Shown piece by piece: positions 62,277-64,000 of a stretch of 64,000 bases of DNA. Positions within the stretch are counted from its first letter, which is position 1. Each line of letters opens with the position of its first letter. Below the pieces are notes generated by a model. It was given only the letters and a program-made list of their open reading frames with translations, was not told where the DNA came from and did no database searches. Source of the stretch: Acidobacteriota bacterium (GTDB lineage: Bacteria; Acidobacteriota; Terriglobia; Bryobacterales; Bryobacteraceae); the NCBI GenBank assembly GCA_018268935.1, contig JAFDVS010000067.1, positions 1 through 64,000 of the forward strand, in the 5' to 3' direction. Both the position numbers and the translations under genes were made by a program.

Positions 62277-63813
62277 TGGCGAGCTCCCTTACTTCGGCGA
62301 CATTGCCGCCGGGGTTATGATTGACGCGCAACTCCACACCGGAGCGGCTCTGTTCCAGAATACGGGCGTTGGCTTGGCTGACAAACGGCAGGAAGGTCTT
62401 CGTGTACACGCCCATCCAAACCATCAGGATCAGCAGAGGCAGCGCGGCCGCAAGCTCACGAGCATTGATGTCGTGCATATGCCCCTTGAGATGTTCGTTC
62501 GTCTCACCGAGGAAGGAGCGCTGGTACATCCACAGCATGTAGCCGGCGGAGAGAATCACGCCAGTGGCTGCGAATGCAGTCCAGTAGATGTTCACCTGTG
62601 CCGAGCCCTGCAGCACCAGGAATTCGCCGATGAAGTTGTTCAGAGTCGGAAGGCCGATGCTGGCCAGCGTGGTGATCAGAAAGACGGTGGCCAGGCCAGG
62701 CGAAATATTCGCCACCCCGCCGTAATCCTTGATCTCCAGCGAGTGAGTACGCTCGTAGAGGTATCCCACTAGCATGAAGAGGGCGCCCGTGGAGATGCCG
62801 TGATTCAGCATCTGGTACACCGCGCCGTCCAGGCCGTTCTGATTGAACGAGAAGATGCCGAGTACAACGAAACCAAGGTGGCTCACTGAGGAGTACGCCA
62901 CCAGCTTCTTCATGTTTGGCTGCACGAGCGCCACCAGCGCGCCGTAGATGATCCCGATGATCGCCAGTACCACGATGTAGGGCGCACATTCGCGGGCCGC
63001 GCTGGGGAACATAGGCAGGCAGAATCGCACGATACCGTACGTTCCCATCTTCAGCATGACGGCGGCCAGCATGATGGAGCCGGCCGTGGGTGCTTCCACG
63101 TGCGCGTCGGGCAACCACGTATGCAGCGGGAAGAGCGGCACCTTGATCGCGAAGGCGAAGAAGAAGGCCAGGAACAGCCACAGCTGTTCGGTGTGCGTGA
63201 ACGTCAACCGGCCGCGCTGGATCAGATCCACCAGGTTCACGTAATCAAACGTGCCCCCTTTGTTGTAGAGGAAGATGATCGCCACCAGCATCAGCACCGA
63301 GCCGGCCATCGTGTAGAGGAAGAACTTCACTGCGGCGTAGATGCGCCGCTCGTGGCCCCAGACGCCGATCAGGAAGTACATCGGCACCAGGCAAACTTCC
63401 CAGAACACGTAGAACAGGAACAGGTCGAGCGCGACGAATACGCCGATCAGCCCGAACTCAAGCAGAAGCAGGAAAGCGTAAAACTCTTTCACGCGGTCTT
63501 TGATGTAGTTCCAACTCACCAGCACGCAGATGGGCGTCATCAGCGTGGAGAGGATCACCAGCCACAGGCTCAGCCCGTCGATCGCCACGTGGTAACGGAT
63601 CTCCGGCGACTGGATCCAAGGCACATCGGTGACAAACCAGTTGCCATTTCCCGAAGCGAAGAAGGGTCCGGTCAGGCCAAGCGACAACACAAACACGCCA
63701 AGCGTGAGCACCAGCGTTACCAGCCGGATGGCATTGGTGTTCGACTTGGGCAGAAAGAGGACCAGCAGGAAGCCGATCAGCGGAAGAGCGAGGACGAGGT
63801 TCAGTAAGCTCAC
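62266..63813 (-). CDS. nuoM: NADH-quinone oxidoreductase subunit M
   Basis: A 515-residue proton-pumping membrane subunit of complex I. Marks: FYVFWEVCLVPMYFLIGVWG (conserved Glu), YAAVKFFLYTMAGSVLML (Lys), FAIKVPLFPLHTWLPDAHVEAP (Lys), KKLVAYSSVSHLGFVVLG, and GLPTLNNFIGEFLVLQG. The start is GTG 63813, with AGGAGG (63821-63826) upstream, and it overlaps the nuoL stop (TGA 63810-63812). Confidence 0.95.
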   Translation of the reverse strand: MSLLNLVLALPLIGFLLVLFLPKSNTNAIRLVTLVLTLGVFVLSLGLTGPFFASGNGNWFVTDVPWIQSPEIRYHVAIDGLSLWLVILSTLMTPICVLVSWNYIKDRVKEFYAFLLLLEFGLIGVFVALDLFLFYVFWEVCLVPMYFLIGVWGHERRIYAAVKFFLYTMAGSVLMLVAIIFLYNKGGTFDYVNLVDLIQRGRLTFTHTEQLWLFLAFFFAFAIKVPLFPLHTWLPDAHVEAPTAGSIMLAAVMLKMGTYGIVRFCLPMFPSAARECAPYIVVLAIIGIIYGALVALVQPNMKKLVAYSSVSHLGFVVLGIFSFNQNGLDGAVYQMLNHGISTGALFMLVGYLYERTHSLEIKDYGGVANISPGLATVFLITTLASIGLPTLNNFIGEFLVLQGSAQVNIYWTAFAATGVILSAGYMLWMYQRSFLGETNEHLKGHMHDINARELAAALPLLILMVWMGVYTKTFLPFVSQANARILEQSRSGVELRVNHNPGGNVAEVRELANGR

Positions 63814-64000
63814 TTCGCACCTCCTGCCATTACGCCGAGTACAACCAGCACGGCGACACCGCCTAGCGTTACCCATGCCGCGTAACTTCGAATATTGCCG
63901 GATTGCAGCGTTCGCAGGACTCCGCCAACCGAGCGGGATACGGTTGCCGTACCATTCACAATGCCGTCAATGATGCCCGCATCCACGATGCGCCAGAGCA
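63810..64000 (-). CDS. nuoL: NADH-quinone oxidoreductase subunit L, C-terminal end (partial)
   Basis: The minus strand reads LWRIVDAGIIDGIVNG, then TATVSRSVGGVLRTLQSGN and AAWVTLGGVAVLVVLGVM before TGA at 63810-63812. That is the usual last part of NuoL (D-x-x-I-I-D-G-x-V-N-G, then RxLQsGxxrxY and a final helix). The gene continues past the window edge. Confidence 0.9.
   Translation of the reverse strand, partial: LWRIVDAGIIDGIVNGTATVSRSVGGVLRTLQSGNIRSYAAWVTLGGVAVLVVLGVMAGGAK

Noticed and set aside
1..64000. tRNA, rRNA, CRISPR array or insertion sequence
   Set aside because: Looked for cloverleaf-like runs, regularly spaced repeats and transposase motifs in the gaps; none could be supported.

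Overview
The window looks like a GC-rich (roughly 60 %) chromosome segment from an Acidobacteriota member, most likely of the Solibacter/Bryobacter type. I infer this from gene style only: many secreted proteins with twin-arginine-like leaders, Gfo/Idh/MocA oxidoreductases with leaders, M28-PDZ peptidases, PP2C phosphatases with PDZ and membrane segments, and a C-terminal fragment of an acidobacterial-type TPR protein. No rRNA, tRNA, CRISPR array or transposase gene was seen.

Layout. 0.1-5.9 kb: a TPR relic, a nucleotidyltransferase-like gene, a giant topoisomerase III-RecQ fusion and a small exported protein. 5.9-12.8 kb: a LarA-type racemase overlapping a Gfo/Idh/MocA oxidoreductase, a divergent GntR regulator, gatB, and an exported oxidoreductase with a sugar-phosphate-isomerase-like partner. 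12.8-16.2 kb (minus strand): an O-methyltransferase and a DJ-1 protein, followed by an overlapping AAA ATPase/TOPRIM-like pair that resembles a defence cassette. 16.3-18.8 kb: a soluble PRC-MgtE_N-CBS protein followed by an NRAMP-family carrier whose metal motifs are changed in the way expected of Mg2+ transporters. 18.8-23.8 kb (minus): carbonic anhydrase, a B12-dependent diol dehydratase with fused large and medium subunits plus a separate small subunit, and a CpaE/TadZ-like ATPase. 23.9-31.4 kb (plus): a prepilin-like protein, a DsbA-like protein, an M28 peptidase, an unknown gene and the conserved cdaA-cdaR-glmM cluster. 31.4-34.9 kb (plus): four exported proteins (aldo/keto reductase, Cys-containing protein, MauG-type peroxidase, sugar-binding protein). 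34.9-37.4 kb (minus): a lone Flp pilin and a tail-fibre-like secreted protein. 37.7-44.4 kb (plus): a frameshifted glycosidase-like gene, a DGPF/ECF42 sigma pair and a large glycosidase-like protein.

44.4-57.1 kb is one unbroken minus-strand run of nine genes with overlaps or gaps of at most 12 bases. It starts with a P1B-type metal ATPase fused to an HflK-type SPFH domain. It continues with HflC, a second HflK-like protein, a small membrane-anchored protein, two paralogous PDZ-membrane-GAF-PP2C phosphatases, a five-heme cytochrome, an FMN-dependent lactate dehydrogenase-like enzyme and a PNPOx-fold protein. 57.2-60.7 kb holds ribBA with a divergent RibA half, a secreted DUF4394-truncated haemoglobin fusion and a sialidase-like protein. 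60.8-64.0 kb is the end of a complex I operon: nuoN, nuoM and the 3' end of nuoL.

The strongest candidates for new biology are the TopIII-RecQ single-chain protein, the P1B-ATPase-HflK fusion and its long operon, the secreted haemoglobin fusion, the Mg2+-type NRAMP with a soluble MgtE-like partner, and the ATPase/TOPRIM pair. All functional calls are read from motifs by eye; no database search was run.
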